The notes: generated from the sequence alone by a model not told the origin. Numbered from the stretch's first letter, positions 18,885-28,484 are shown. The stretch: DNA of 64,000 nt from Lacinutrix sp. C3R15 (GCF_018860825.1 NZ_JAHKPZ010000004.1:248001-312000); one strand, 5' to 3'. Program-made: numbers and translations.

Positions 18885-19916
18885 ATGAGTAAAGGAATAT
18901 TATTAGTAAATCTAGGGTCGCCAGATAGTCCAGAACCTAAAGATGTTAAAAGATATTTAGGTGAATTTTTAATGGATGAAAGAGTCATAGATTTACCTGT
19001 TTTAGCTAGAACAGCATTGGTAAAAGGTATTATTTTAAATACCAGGCCAAAAGCATCTGCAGCAGCCTATAAAAAAATATGGTGGGAAGAAGGTTCTCCG
19101 CTAATAGTGCTTTCAGAAAGACTTCAAAAGAAAGTGCAAAAACAAACAGCAATGCCAGTGGCTTTGGCAATGCGTTATGGAAGCATGACCATTAAAAAAG
19201 GATTTCAAGAATTGGTAGATAAGGGAGTAGATGAAGTTTTACTTTTTCCGTTATATCCTCAATTTGCTATGGCAACCACAGAAACTATTACTGTTAAGGC
19301 AGAAAAACTACGTCAAAAGTTTTTTCCTAATTTAAAAATAGAATCTGTTCCTGCGTTTTATAATAAACCAGATTATATTGAAGTCTTATCTAATAGTATT
19401 GCAAGACACTTACAGGGTAAAAACTATGAGCATGTATTGTTTTCTTATCATGGTGTACCAGAAAGACATATTAGAAAAAGTGATGTTACAAAATCGCATT
19501 GTAAAATAGATGGAAGTTGTTGTGCAACACCTAGTAAAGCGCATGAGTTTTGCTACAGACATCAATGTTTAGAAGTAACGCGTTTGGTTGCTGAAAAGTT
19601 ACAGTTTAAAGAAGGAGCCTTTTCTACATCCTTTCAATCTAGATTAGGATTTGATCCTTGGTTACAACCCTATACAGATAGAACTATTGAGCGTTTAGGT
19701 AAAGAAGGTGTAAAAAGTATGGCAATTATAACACCTGCCTTTGTTAGTGATTGTTTAGAAACTTTAGAGGAAATAGCCATGGAAGGACAAGAGATTTTTC
19801 ATGAAATGGGAGGAAAAGAATTTACAACAGTTCCTTGTTTAAATGATGATGACGAATGGGTTGCATTACTTGCAAAATGGGTTAATAACTGGGCTCTATC
19901 TAAAACGAAAGCCTAA
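18885..19916 (+). CDS. hemH: Ferrochelatase
   Basis: 343 residues from ATG 18885 (MSKGILLVNLGSPDSP). An upstream GTG at 18867 would start inside a CACTTTTG -7-like box and is rejected. HemH inserts Fe2+ into protoporphyrin IX at the membrane face. The family motifs are LFPLYPQFAMATTET, the active-site histidine in VLFSYHGVPERHI, and SFQSRLGFDPWLQPYTD. A C-C-containing stretch (CKIDGSCCATPSKAHEFC) is conserved in many bacterial ferrochelatases. It follows the AraC gene by 33 bases and precedes a MATE gene by two bases. Confidence 0.96.
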   Translation: MSKGILLVNLGSPDSPEPKDVKRYLGEFLMDERVIDLPVLARTALVKGIILNTRPKASAAAYKKIWWEEGSPLIVLSERLQKKVQKQTAMPVALAMRYGSMTIKKGFQELVDKGVDEVLLFPLYPQFAMATTETITVKAEKLRQKFFPNLKIESVPAFYNKPDYIEVLSNSIARHLQGKNYEHVLFSYHGVPERHIRKSDVTKSHCKIDGSCCATPSKAHEFCYRHQCLEVTRLVAEKLQFKEGAFSTSFQSRLGFDPWLQPYTDRTIERLGKEGVKSMAIITPAFVSDCLETLEEIAMEGQEIFHEMGGKEFTTVPCLNDDDEWVALLAKWVNNWALSKTKA

Positions 19917-19918
19917 AA

Positions 19919-21271
19919 ATGGCTAAAGTATCTTCAGAAGATTTGGGTTCTAAACCCATTAGTAAATTGCTTATTAAGCAAGCTGTTCCTGCATCTATTG
20001 GTGTATTGGTAATGTCTCTAAATGTATTAGTAGATACTATTTTTGTTGGTAATTGGATTGGAGCTGAAGCTATTGCTGCTATAAATATAGTATTACCTGT
20101 TTCTTTTTTTATTGCAGCCTTAGGAATGAGTATTGGTGTAGGAGGTGCTTCTATTATTTCACGAGCACTTGGTGCATTAAACTACGAAAAAGCATTAAAA
20201 ACTTTTGGAAACCAAATAACACTAGTTTTGTTATTAACAGTTTCTATTGTTGCTCTTGGCTTGTATTATGTAGATGATATTATTTTTTTGTTTGGCGGTA
20301 AAGGAGTTATTTTTGATCCTGCAAAAATTTATTATAAAATAGTGCTTTACGGAGTTCCTTTATTGGCGTTATCTATGCTTGGAAATAATGTAATACGCGC
20401 AGAAGGAAAACCAAAATTTGCCATGTACGCCATGATGATTCCGTCTGTAGGAAACCTGGTTTTAGATTATATTTTTATTTATATTCTAGATTATGGAATG
20501 GCAGGAGCAGCTTGGGCAACTACTATTTCTTATAGTTTATCTTTTTTGTTTGTGCTTTGGTTTTTTCTTTCTAAATATTCTGAACTAAAAATAAGTATAC
20601 CTCATTTTGGCTTAGATTTTTCTATAGTAAAAGAAATAGGAACTTTGGGTTTTGTTACTCTTGCAAGACAGGCAGTAGTGAGTGTGACCTATTTATTTAT
20701 GAATAATATTTTATTTGATCTAGGAGGCGCAACCTCTGTTACAGCCTATGCCATTGTTGGTAGAATGCTAATGTTTGCTTTGTTTCCTGTATTAGGAGTT
20801 ACCCAAGGATTTTTACCTATTGCAGGTTTTAATTATGGCGCTAAAAATTATGAAAGAGTACGAGAGAGTATTAATATTGCCATAAAATATGCAGCTATTT
20901 TAGCAACTATCATATTTGTTTTACTCATGCTTTTTCCTGTAGCTATTACTAAAGCTTTTACTACAGATATTGCTGTTTTAAATCAAGCACCAAATGATAT
21001 GCGTTGGGTATTTGCCGCTACACCTATAATTGCATTACAGCTTATTGGTGCAGCTTATTTTCAAGCCATTGGTAAAGCTACTCCTGCATTATTGCTTACT
21101 TTATCTAGGCAAGGGTTTTTCTTTATTCCGTTAATCTTAATTTTACCTAAATTTTATGGCGAGTTAGGTGTGTGGATGTCATTTCCTATTTCTGATGTGC
21201 TTTCAACAGTGGTAACAGGGTATTTTTTAAATCGAGAAATTAGAAGCACTTTAATTAAAAAAACAATATAA
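19919..21271 (+). CDS. MATE family efflux transporter
   Basis: 450 residues with about twelve membrane segments in two homologous halves, typical of multidrug and toxic compound extrusion transporters (GVLVMSLNVLVDTIFVGNWIG near the N-terminus, GVTQGFLPIAGFNYGAKNYERV in the second half). It is expected to export substrate in exchange for Na+ or H+ at the inner membrane. The start is two bases after hemH and the end is 12 bases before hemJ, so it is part of the haem operon. Export of porphyrins is an attractive but unproved idea. Confidence 0.92.
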   Translation: MAKVSSEDLGSKPISKLLIKQAVPASIGVLVMSLNVLVDTIFVGNWIGAEAIAAINIVLPVSFFIAALGMSIGVGGASIISRALGALNYEKALKTFGNQITLVLLLTVSIVALGLYYVDDIIFLFGGKGVIFDPAKIYYKIVLYGVPLLALSMLGNNVIRAEGKPKFAMYAMMIPSVGNLVLDYIFIYILDYGMAGAAWATTISYSLSFLFVLWFFLSKYSELKISIPHFGLDFSIVKEIGTLGFVTLARQAVVSVTYLFMNNILFDLGGATSVTAYAIVGRMLMFALFPVLGVTQGFLPIAGFNYGAKNYERVRESINIAIKYAAILATIIFVLLMLFPVAITKAFTTDIAVLNQAPNDMRWVFAATPIIALQLIGAAYFQAIGKATPALLLTLSRQGFFFIPLILILPKFYGELGVWMSFPISDVLSTVVTGYFLNREIRSTLIKKTI

Positions 21272-21283
21272 ACTAGTTGCATT

Positions 21284-21832
21284 ATGGAATACTATCAATA
21301 CATAAAAGCATTACATCTTATTTTTGTAATTACATGGTTTGCAGGTTTGTTTTATATTCCTAGATTGTTTGTGTATCAAATAGAAGCTTTTCATAAACCT
21401 TCTCCTGAAAAAGAAATTTTAGGCAAACAGTTAAAGCTTATGGCAAAACGTTTATGGAGTATTATTACCTGGCCTTCTGCTATTTTAGCAACTTTTTTTG
21501 CAGTTTGGTTGCTTATTTTACAACCTGTTTGGTTACAACAACCATGGATGCATGTAAAACTAACCTTTGTAGTTTTGTTAATCTTATATCATTTAAAAAC
21601 CCATCAGTTTTATAAGCAATTACAAAGAGATGAGGTTAAAAAGACCTCTAATTTTATGCGTTTATGGAATGAAGGCGCAACCTTTATATTGTTTGCAGTA
21701 GTATTTCTTGTAATACTTAAAAGCGCTTTTAATTGGATTTTTGGTGTTATAGGAATTTTTGTTCTTGGCGTACTTTTAATGCTTGGTTTTAAGTTTTATA
21801 AAAAAATACGTAATAAAAATCCGGAGGCATAG
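21284..21832 (+). CDS. hemJ: Protoporphyrinogen IX oxidase, HemJ type
   Basis: 182 residues with about five membrane segments. The N-terminus YIKALHLIFVITWFAGLFYI with a following PRLFVYQ is the hallmark of HemJ (formerly UPF0093), and the WMHVKLTFVVLLILYHL segment also fits. HemJ oxidises protoporphyrinogen IX to protoporphyrin IX at the inner membrane in bacteria lacking HemG or HemY, neither of which is in the window. Its place after hemH and the MATE gene supports the assignment. It supplies the substrate of ferrochelatase. Confidence 0.93.
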   Translation: MEYYQYIKALHLIFVITWFAGLFYIPRLFVYQIEAFHKPSPEKEILGKQLKLMAKRLWSIITWPSAILATFFAVWLLILQPVWLQQPWMHVKLTFVVLLILYHLKTHQFYKQLQRDEVKKTSNFMRLWNEGATFILFAVVFLVILKSAFNWIFGVIGIFVLGVLLMLGFKFYKKIRNKNPEA

Positions 21833-21970
21833 AAGTGGTTATAGAAGATGTGTTGGCTCTTTTGTATATAAATGGAACCATCAAGATTCTTTTAATGTTT
21901 GGTGTGATTATTGTTATATTTAGAGAATTACAAATACTAATTTAAGATACCTGTTTATATAGGCATTTCT

Positions 21971-23422
21971 ATGAAGCTAAAAAAACTCTCCTTACGTTTT
22001 CGCATATTTATAGCCATGATTTTTCTGGTGCTTGTTGCTTCTATTCTTATTACAGGAGTTGCTGTATACCAATACAAAGAAGAAACCCAAGATTATCATG
22101 AGCAAAGACTAGAACGTAAAGAGTCTGCTATACAAAGGCATATAAATTTTGTAATTCAAGAAACTTCATTTGAGGTAAAAACCGATAAGCTACCTTTTAT
22201 TTTTAAAGAAGAAATTTATAAAATAGCAACCATACATGATTTGCCAATAAACCTTTATGATTTAGGAGGTCAGCTTTTAAAATCATCTATAGCAACATTA
22301 ACACAAGATTCTATTCAAACCTGTTTAAATGCTGAGGTTTTAAATGCTTTATCTAATACAGTAGAACATAGGTTGGTAGAAAAACGTCAGGTAAATGGAG
22401 AAACCTACCAATCGTCATTTACCTATATAAAAGACCAAAAATCAAAACCTATCGCTATTTTAAATCTACCATTACTAGAAAATGATGATTTTTTAGCTAA
22501 AGAATTAGATGAGTTTTTAGAGCGTATTGCTTTTGCGTATTTGTTTATGTTGCTTATGGCAATAGTTTTGGCTTATGTTTTGTCTAAATATATTACTAAG
22601 TCGCTTAATACTATAAGTGATAAAATAAATGCTACCAGACTAGAAAAACGCAATCAAAAAATTGAATTAGATTCTGCAACTGTTGAAATAGCTGCTCTTG
22701 TTAAATCTTATAATAGTATGATTGATGAGTTAGAAGAAAGTGCTGTGCAATTAGCAACTAGTGAGCGTGAACAAGCATGGCGAGAAATGGCAAAACAGGT
22801 AGCACATGAAATTAAAAATCCGTTAACTCCAATGCGTTTAAGTGTTCAAAGTTTTCAACGTAAGTTTGATCCTTCAGACCCAAACATACATCAAAAAGTA
22901 GATGAATATAGTAAAACATTAATTCAGCAAATAGACACTATGAGCTCTATTGCGTCTGCGTTTTCAAACTTTGCTAAAATGCCAGCGCAGAAAAATGAAA
23001 TGTTGAATGTAGTTGAAATTGTAAATCTTTCATTAGATATTTTTAATGAAGATTATATTGCGTTTTCTTCTAATAAAGAACAAATTATTGCCAAGTTTGA
23101 TAGAACCCAACTTATTCGTGTGGTTACTAATTTAATAAAAAATGCTATTCAGTCTATTTCTAATGACACCACACCAAGAATTACGGTAAACGTTTTAGAG
23201 GAAAAAGATACTGTTAAAATTACAGTGGCTGATAATGGAGTAGGAATTAAAGCAGAAAACAAATTAAAAATATTTGAACCAAAGTTTACCACCAAAACCA
23301 GCGGAATGGGATTAGGACTTGCGATGGTGAAAAATATTATGGAAACTTATAACGGAAGTATTACCTTTACATCTCAAATAGGTGAAGGCACAACTTTTAC
23401 AGTTACTTTTCCTAAAGAATAG
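21971..23422 (+). CDS. NtrY-like sensor histidine kinase
   Basis: 483 residues. Two membrane segments (about 12-32 and 187-208) enclose a periplasmic region of about 150 residues; a HAMP-like linker follows (SKYITKSLNTISDKIN). The phospho-acceptor is H279 in QVAHEIKNPLTPMRLS, the NtrY-type H-box, and the ATPase domain shows NLIKNAIQS, DNGVGIKAE and GMGLGLAMVKNIM. No receiver gene is adjacent, so the partner is unknown. It starts 138 bases after hemJ and ends 21 bases before the crotonase. Confidence 0.93.
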   Translation: MKLKKLSLRFRIFIAMIFLVLVASILITGVAVYQYKEETQDYHEQRLERKESAIQRHINFVIQETSFEVKTDKLPFIFKEEIYKIATIHDLPINLYDLGGQLLKSSIATLTQDSIQTCLNAEVLNALSNTVEHRLVEKRQVNGETYQSSFTYIKDQKSKPIAILNLPLLENDDFLAKELDEFLERIAFAYLFMLLMAIVLAYVLSKYITKSLNTISDKINATRLEKRNQKIELDSATVEIAALVKSYNSMIDELEESAVQLATSEREQAWREMAKQVAHEIKNPLTPMRLSVQSFQRKFDPSDPNIHQKVDEYSKTLIQQIDTMSSIASAFSNFAKMPAQKNEMLNVVEIVNLSLDIFNEDYIAFSSNKEQIIAKFDRTQLIRVVTNLIKNAIQSISNDTTPRITVNVLEEKDTVKITVADNGVGIKAENKLKIFEPKFTTKTSGMGLGLAMVKNIMETYNGSITFTSQIGEGTTFTVTFPKE

Positions 23423-23443
23423 ACTAAATTAATACAAACTAAA

Positions 23444-24226
23444 ATGGCATACAACAACATATTATCTAAAACAGAAGAAGGGATAACAACCATTACTATT
23501 AATAGACCTAGTAAATTAAATGCATTAAATAAAGAAACTATTCAAGAACTACACGAAGGCTTTAAGGCTGCAGATGCAGATGCAAATACAAAGGTTATTA
23601 TTGTAACAGGAAGTGGTGAAAAAGCTTTTGTTGCAGGAGCAGATATTAGTGAATTTGCAAACTTTAGTGTAGAAAATGGAGGTAAACTTGCAGCTAAAGG
23701 ACAAGAATTATTGTTTGATTTTATTGAAAACTTACAAACTCCAGTTATTGCAGCTGTTAATGGTTTTGCACTTGGTGGAGGATTAGAGTTAGCTATGGCT
23801 TGCCATTTTAGAGTAGCAAGTGATACTGCTAAAATGGGATTACCAGAAGTGTCATTAGGTGTAATACCTGGTTATGGTGGTACGCAGCGTTTACCGCAAT
23901 TAGTAGGTAAAGGACGCGCTATGGAAATGGTAATGACTGCAGGTATGATTGATGCAGAAACAGCAAAAAATTACGGATTAGTAAACCATGTAACTACACA
24001 AGAAGAATTACTGCCTCTAGCTAAAAAAATAGCGAGTAAGATAATGCGTAATTCTACCGTTGCTATTGGTAAAGCTATAAAAGCTATTAATGCCAATTAT
24101 AAGGATGGTGAAAATGGTTTTAAAGAAGAAATAAAACAATTTGGAGCGTGCTTTGGTACAGCAGATTTTAAAGAAGGAACAACAGCCTTTTTAGAAAAAC
24201 GCAAAGCAGATTTTCCTGGTAAATAG
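23444..24226 (+). CDS. Enoyl-CoA hydratase / crotonase family
   Basis: 260 residues, full crotonase length. The oxyanion-hole segments are KAFVAGADISEF and VNGFALGGGLELAMACHF, with the catalytic glutamates in LPEVSLGVIPGYGGTQRL. It hydrates enoyl-CoA in fatty-acid or amino-acid degradation; the acyl substrate cannot be fixed. It is followed by a strong terminator at 24264. Confidence 0.92.
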   Translation: MAYNNILSKTEEGITTITINRPSKLNALNKETIQELHEGFKAADADANTKVIIVTGSGEKAFVAGADISEFANFSVENGGKLAAKGQELLFDFIENLQTPVIAAVNGFALGGGLELAMACHFRVASDTAKMGLPEVSLGVIPGYGGTQRLPQLVGKGRAMEMVMTAGMIDAETAKNYGLVNHVTTQEELLPLAKKIASKIMRNSTVAIGKAIKAINANYKDGENGFKEEIKQFGACFGTADFKEGTTAFLEKRKADFPGK

Positions 24227-24263
24227 TACATGTTTATATCTTAAACAAGAATGTATTTATACT

Positions 24264-24293
24264 AAAAAAGCGAGCATCATGCTCGCTTTTTTT
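24264..24293. terminator. Rho-independent terminator after the crotonase gene
   Basis: A stem of AAAAAAGCGAGCA with TGCTCGCTTTTTT around a short loop, T-rich on the plus strand and A-rich before it. It serves the plus-strand crotonase and possibly the convergent minus-strand gene. Confidence 0.88.
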
Positions 24294-24319
24294 AAGAGGG
24301 AATAATTATATAAATCTAA

Positions 24320-24916
24320 CTAAAACTGTATATAATCAACAAACGTTCTTCCTTCTGTTTTTGTTTCAATTCTGTATTTTCCTTTTTTCTCAATATCTAA
24401 ATTTAATAATCTACTAATATTGTTAGTTCCTTCAAGAGTTTCAGAGTAAATTAACTCAAAATCATTAATGTCTAAATTTTCGTAATAAACATTAATTTCT
24501 AATGGTTCTAAGTTTAAGGATAGTTTATTAATATAAACTTTATTCTCTTTATTTCTAATTGAAGGTTTAAAAATAGTAGTTTCTTTATCACTTTTAAATG
24601 CAACTACATTGTTAGAAACATTAAAAGGAATTATTTTAATTTGAAAATCTTTATTCAATTCAAAAAAGTAATCACCTTTTGGTAATTCTGTTAAATCAAA
24701 ACCTTTGTTGTAACTACCAGAATTTTTAATGGTTTCTTTATAAAGAATAATTCCGTAGGCATTTTTAATTAAAAGCTCATCTCCTTGTTTAACATCATTT
24801 AGTGTTAAAACCGTCTTTCTTACATCATTTAAATCGTTTAAAGATGTGTTCGCGTTTGCTAGTAAAGCAGTAAACAGTACTACTATTACTAAAGTGTTTT
24901 TCATTAATTTTTTCAT
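24320..24916 (-). CDS. Secreted protein of unknown function
   Basis: 198 residues with a signal peptide (MKKLMKNTLVIVVLFTALLANA) and a mature part rich in beta strands (LTLNDVKQGDELLIKNAYG; LTELPKGDYFFELN; FNVSNNVVAF). The strands resemble the bent beta-sandwich of T9SS sorting domains or of small periplasmic proteins, but no terminal sorting motif is seen. Function is unknown. A -7 box lies 29 bases upstream of the start. Confidence 0.75.
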   Translation of the reverse strand: MKKLMKNTLVIVVLFTALLANANTSLNDLNDVRKTVLTLNDVKQGDELLIKNAYGIILYKETIKNSGSYNKGFDLTELPKGDYFFELNKDFQIKIIPFNVSNNVVAFKSDKETTIFKPSIRNKENKVYINKLSLNLEPLEINVYYENLDINDFELIYSETLEGTNNISRLLNLDIEKKGKYRIETKTEGRTFVDYIQF

Positions 24917-24944
24917 AATCTTAGTGTTTTAATGATTATGTGGA

Positions 24945-24952
24945 CAAAGGTA
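24945..24952 (-). promoter_or_regulatory. -7 box for the secreted protein gene
   Basis: Minus strand TACCTTTG fits TAnnTTTG; a TTG lies 23 bases further upstream (24976-24978), slightly wider than the usual -33 spacing. Confidence 0.45.
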
Positions 24953-25093
24953 TAGGGATAGAAGAGTTTATTTAGCAACTATATTTACAACTATATGTGT
25001 TATTTTAACCTAATTAAAGGTTACGAAAACGTAATATGATAAAATAGCATATATTAGTGGTAAATTAACACATACTAAAATTTTTATTATTTG

Positions 25094-25101
25094 TAATTTT
25101 G
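25094..25101 (+). promoter_or_regulatory. -7 box for the cupin-AraC regulator
   Basis: TAATTTTG matches TAnnTTTG and lies 28 bases before the TTG start codon at 25130. Confidence 0.5.
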
Positions 25102-25129
25102 CTAAAAGATTTAATACTTAGAATATATT

Positions 25130-25999
25130 TTGCAATTAAAACCAACATTTAAAAAAATAACACCAGATTTTGGAAGCTCAATAACCGCTATTCAAAAAAC
25201 TAAAAAGCGTAAAAGAAGTGAGGCTTTCTGGCATTTTCACCCTGAGTTAGAGTTGGTATATGTTAATAAAGGTAAAGGAAGAAGACATATTGGTAACCAT
25301 CTTTCTTACTTTAATAATAGTCAATTAATACTAATAGGTTCTAATTTACCTCATAATGGGTTTACAGATCGTTTAACCTCTAAAGGAAAAGAAACTATGG
25401 TGCAGTTTCATCCTGAGTTTTTAGGAGACTTGTTTAATAAGCTGCCAGAAATGAAAAACATTGTGCAGTTAATAGAGCGTGCTAAAAAGGGTATTTTGTT
25501 TAAACGCGAAATAAAAGACGTGGTTGGTCCTAAAATTGAAAAATTGCCAAAATATGAAGGTATAAAACGCGTTACAAAGCTTTTAGAGATTTTAGAATTA
25601 CTGGCCCTAAGTACCGATTATGTGCTGTTAAATGAAAATGGTTATATGTTTGAAACCCAACCACAAGACAGTAGTAAAATAGATAAAATTTTTAAATACG
25701 TTAATAAAAACTATCAAGAACATATAACTTTAGATGAAATTGCTGCACATGTAAATTTAACAGTTCCTGCTTTTTGTAGGTATTTTAAAAAAGTAACCGG
25801 AAAAACATTTACACAGTTTGTAAATGAGTGTAGAGTGTTTTATGCAACTAAGTTATTAACAGAAAGTCAAAGTAGTATAACCGATATTTGTTTTGAGTGT
25901 GGTTTTAATAATTTTTCACACTTTAATAAGGTATTTAATGAGGTAATTGGTAAAAGTGCATCAAAATATAGAAATGAAATGCGACTAATCATTCAATAA
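25130..25999 (+). CDS. AraC family regulator with cupin sensor domain
   Basis: 289 residues from a TTG codon at 25130. No ATG occurs before residue 88, and the sequence from MQLKPTFKKITPDFGSS reads as a complete cupin N-terminus, so TTG is accepted. The cupin is seen in FWHFHPELELVYVNKGKGRRHIG; the C-terminal double helix-turn-helix is ITLDEIAAHVNLTVPAFCRYF and SITDICFECGFNNFSHFNKVF. Cupin-AraC proteins usually sense sugars or small carbon compounds. Neighbours do not suggest a target. Confidence 0.9.
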   Translation: MQLKPTFKKITPDFGSSITAIQKTKKRKRSEAFWHFHPELELVYVNKGKGRRHIGNHLSYFNNSQLILIGSNLPHNGFTDRLTSKGKETMVQFHPEFLGDLFNKLPEMKNIVQLIERAKKGILFKREIKDVVGPKIEKLPKYEGIKRVTKLLEILELLALSTDYVLLNENGYMFETQPQDSSKIDKIFKYVNKNYQEHITLDEIAAHVNLTVPAFCRYFKKVTGKTFTQFVNECRVFYATKLLTESQSSITDICFECGFNNFSHFNKVFNEVIGKSASKYRNEMRLIIQ

Positions 26000-26067
26000 A
26001 ACGCATTTCAATAAAATAGATAAACGTATAGCGTTACCGTTCAAGAACTGCTTAAAAAAAGTATAGT

Positions 26068-26724
26068 TTATTTTTCTCCATTCCATTCTGCATAAAATTG
26101 CTCTAAAAAGCCTTCCATATAGTGGTGTCTTTCTTGTGCAATACGCTTTCCTGTTTTGGTATGCATTTTATCTTTTAGTAATAATAGTTTTTCGTAAAAA
26201 TGATTAATGGTAGGGGCATTTGATTTTTTATAAGCTGCTGCACTCATTTTTAAGTTGGGTTTAATTTCAGGATGGTAAAGTGCTCTGTTTTTAAAACCAC
26301 CATAATTAAAACAACGTGCAATACCAATAGCACCAATAGCATCTAATCTATCTGCATCTTGTACTACTTTTAACTCTTTAGAGGTAAAAAGAGCAATGTC
26401 TTCTAACGATTTGTTAAAAGACATATTTGCTATAATTTTTACCACATGGTCTATTGTTGTGGTGTTTACTTGTTGCTCAGTTAAAAATTCTCGAGCTACT
26501 CGAGGTCCAACCGTGTCATCACCATCATAAAATTTGCTGTCTGCAATATCGTGTAACAGAGCAGCTAAAGAAACTACTAGTAAATCTACATCTTCACTTT
26601 TGGCAATAAGTAGGGTGTTTTTGTATACACGCTCTATATGAAACCAATCGTGACCACCTTCTGCATTTTTAAGTTTGTCTTTTACAAAAGTTTTAGTCGT
26701 TTCAATAATCTGGTTGTTATGCAT
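26068..26724 (-). CDS. HD domain phosphohydrolase
   Basis: 218 residues. The metal-binding H...HD...D pattern is HDWFHIERV, then LAALLHDIADSKF, then VVQDADRLDAIGAIGIAR, as in the YedJ/uncharacterised HD hydrolases. It probably cleaves a phosphate ester or nucleotide in the cytoplasm; the substrate is unknown. It is 6 bases after the desaturase gene and closes the plsC-desaturase run. Confidence 0.88.
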   Translation of the reverse strand: MHNNQIIETTKTFVKDKLKNAEGGHDWFHIERVYKNTLLIAKSEDVDLLVVSLAALLHDIADSKFYDGDDTVGPRVAREFLTEQQVNTTTIDHVVKIIANMSFNKSLEDIALFTSKELKVVQDADRLDAIGAIGIARCFNYGGFKNRALYHPEIKPNLKMSAAAYKKSNAPTINHFYEKLLLLKDKMHTKTGKRIAQERHHYMEGFLEQFYAEWNGEK

Positions 26725-26730
26725 TGCTTT

Positions 26731-27717
26731 TTATAGTTTTGCAGGTTCTACCCATTTAAATTCAAAAGAATTGTCAGATATTTTCATGCGTTCTGCAATA
26801 CGAATCATTCTAGAAGGAAGTTTCATAAGGTAGTCTCTAGCTTTTTCGGCTTCATCTGTAAGGTTGGTAACCTTATCTATTTCCCAGCGTTTAATAAGTT
26901 TCTCTAATATATCTACATAATCTGTAGCTGTATACACACCAATACGTTGTGCTGTGTTAGAAAATTCTTCAAAAGCAGTACTTATTTTATTTCCAGACTC
27001 TCTTAAAAAATGTGCAGGCATGGTGATTTTTTGTTTCATCATGTATTGAAATGCAAGCATCATTTCGCTTGGGTCTACGGCAAAAATACGCTCTACAAAC
27101 TCGCAGTAGGCGTGGTGGTGTCTCATTTCGTCTCCAGAAATAATTTTACACATTTTAGAGAGTTGTTTGTTGCCTTTTTGTTTGGCAATTTTAGCAACTC
27201 TATTGTGTGAAATATAAGTAGCTAATTCTTGAAAACTTGTATATAAAAAGTTTTTATATGGATCTCTTCCTGTACCAATGTCAAAACCATCTGCAATAAG
27301 GTGCTGTGTGGTTTTTTCAATTTCCTTCATGTTTACACGTCCAGAAAGGTAAAGGTATTTGTTAAGCACATCGCCATGTCTGTTTTCTTCTGCAGTCCAA
27401 TGGCTAACCCATTTAGACCATCCGTTTCTTCCTACTTGGTCTACACCTTCTACGTCCATTAACCAAGACTCATAGGTTGGTAGTGCTTCTTCGGTTATCA
27501 TGTCACCTACTAAAACTACCCAAAAATCATAAGGTAACTCTTTTGCAAGTTCTCTAATTTCTTTTACTTCTTCAAAAAATTGATCTCCTTCACTATTTGG
27601 TAAAAAATCTGTTGGTTGCCAAATGGTGTCTACAGGAATTAAATATTTTTGAATTAAGGCATCTATGTCTTTTTCTAAAAACGACATTACTTCTAATCTT
27701 ACATTTTTTATCGACAT
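26731..27717 (-). CDS. Acyl-ACP desaturase (soluble di-iron)
   Basis: 328 residues. The two di-iron carboxylate/histidine motifs are TAEENRHGDVLNKYL (EENRH) and SGDEMRHHHAYCEF (DEMRH), with additional glutamates upstream, as in plant-type stearoyl-ACP desaturases. It introduces a double bond into acyl chains bound to acyl carrier protein. The neighbour plsC, five bases upstream, uses acyl chains for membrane lipid synthesis, so the operon fits membrane fluidity control. Confidence 0.92.
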   Translation of the reverse strand: MSIKNVRLEVMSFLEKDIDALIQKYLIPVDTIWQPTDFLPNSEGDQFFEEVKEIRELAKELPYDFWVVLVGDMITEEALPTYESWLMDVEGVDQVGRNGWSKWVSHWTAEENRHGDVLNKYLYLSGRVNMKEIEKTTQHLIADGFDIGTGRDPYKNFLYTSFQELATYISHNRVAKIAKQKGNKQLSKMCKIISGDEMRHHHAYCEFVERIFAVDPSEMMLAFQYMMKQKITMPAHFLRESGNKISTAFEEFSNTAQRIGVYTATDYVDILEKLIKRWEIDKVTNLTDEAEKARDYLMKLPSRMIRIAERMKISDNSFEFKWVEPAKL

Positions 27718-27721
27718 AATT

Positions 27722-28459
27722 TTATATTTTAATACTATTTATAATTGTTGATTCAATATGTTTTATTAATAATTCTTTGCTTTCAAAATCACCAAGTTTA
27801 ACCGGTTTGTGTGCTGTAAAAGTTAAGTGATTTCCTATGCCTAATGGAAATTTACCATAGCAAAGGTTTTTCCAAGAATTATTAATAGTTACAGGTATAA
27901 TTACAGCATTAGGTATATATTTTATAAGTGTTTCTAACCCTTTAGTTCGAAAAGGTTTAGGTTTGCCATCACGACTTCTAGTACCTTCCGGAAAAATTAC
28001 TGCTGCACGATTTGTAGATTTTATATAATCTGCAAATTTGCGTATAGCAACAATAGATTGTCGTGCATTTTTTCTGTCTATTAAAACAGAACCTCCATGG
28101 CGTAAGTTGTAAGACACACTAGGTATACCTTTTCCTAATTCTTTTTTACTTACAAATTTAACATGGTGTTTTCTAAAATACCACATTAAAGGTGGTATAT
28201 CTGCCATACTTTGGTGGTTAGAAACTATTATTACAGGCTGTGAAGTGTCTATATTATAAGCGTTGTAAAAGGAATGTCTGGAGCCCAAAAGGTTAATACA
28301 TCGCATTAAACAAAACTGTAAAGCATCTACACTCTTTTTATGAGCTTGATAGCCTAAAACATTAAAGCAAAACCATTGTATAGGATGAAATATTAATAAA
28401 GACATCCCAAAAAAAAGATAATAAATACAGGTTAAAGGATATGCTAATAGTTTTCTCAT
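27722..28459 (-). CDS. plsC: 1-acyl-sn-glycerol-3-phosphate acyltransferase
   Basis: 245 residues from ATG 28459 (MRKLLAYPLT); the longer frame to 28498 adds residues that overlap a terminator stem and is rejected. The HX4D catalytic motif is VSNHQSMADIPPL, and the phosphate-binding motif is FPEGTRSRDGKP. PlsC makes phosphatidic acid at the inner membrane. It begins an operon with the acyl-ACP desaturase and HD hydrolase. Confidence 0.92.
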   Translation of the reverse strand: MRKLLAYPLTCIYYLFFGMSLLIFHPIQWFCFNVLGYQAHKKSVDALQFCLMRCINLLGSRHSFYNAYNIDTSQPVIIVSNHQSMADIPPLMWYFRKHHVKFVSKKELGKGIPSVSYNLRHGGSVLIDRKNARQSIVAIRKFADYIKSTNRAAVIFPEGTRSRDGKPKPFRTKGLETLIKYIPNAVIIPVTINNSWKNLCYGKFPLGIGNHLTFTAHKPVKLGDFESKELLIKHIESTIINSIKI

Positions 28460-28484
28460 TATAATATAATAAATATCCTTCAAA

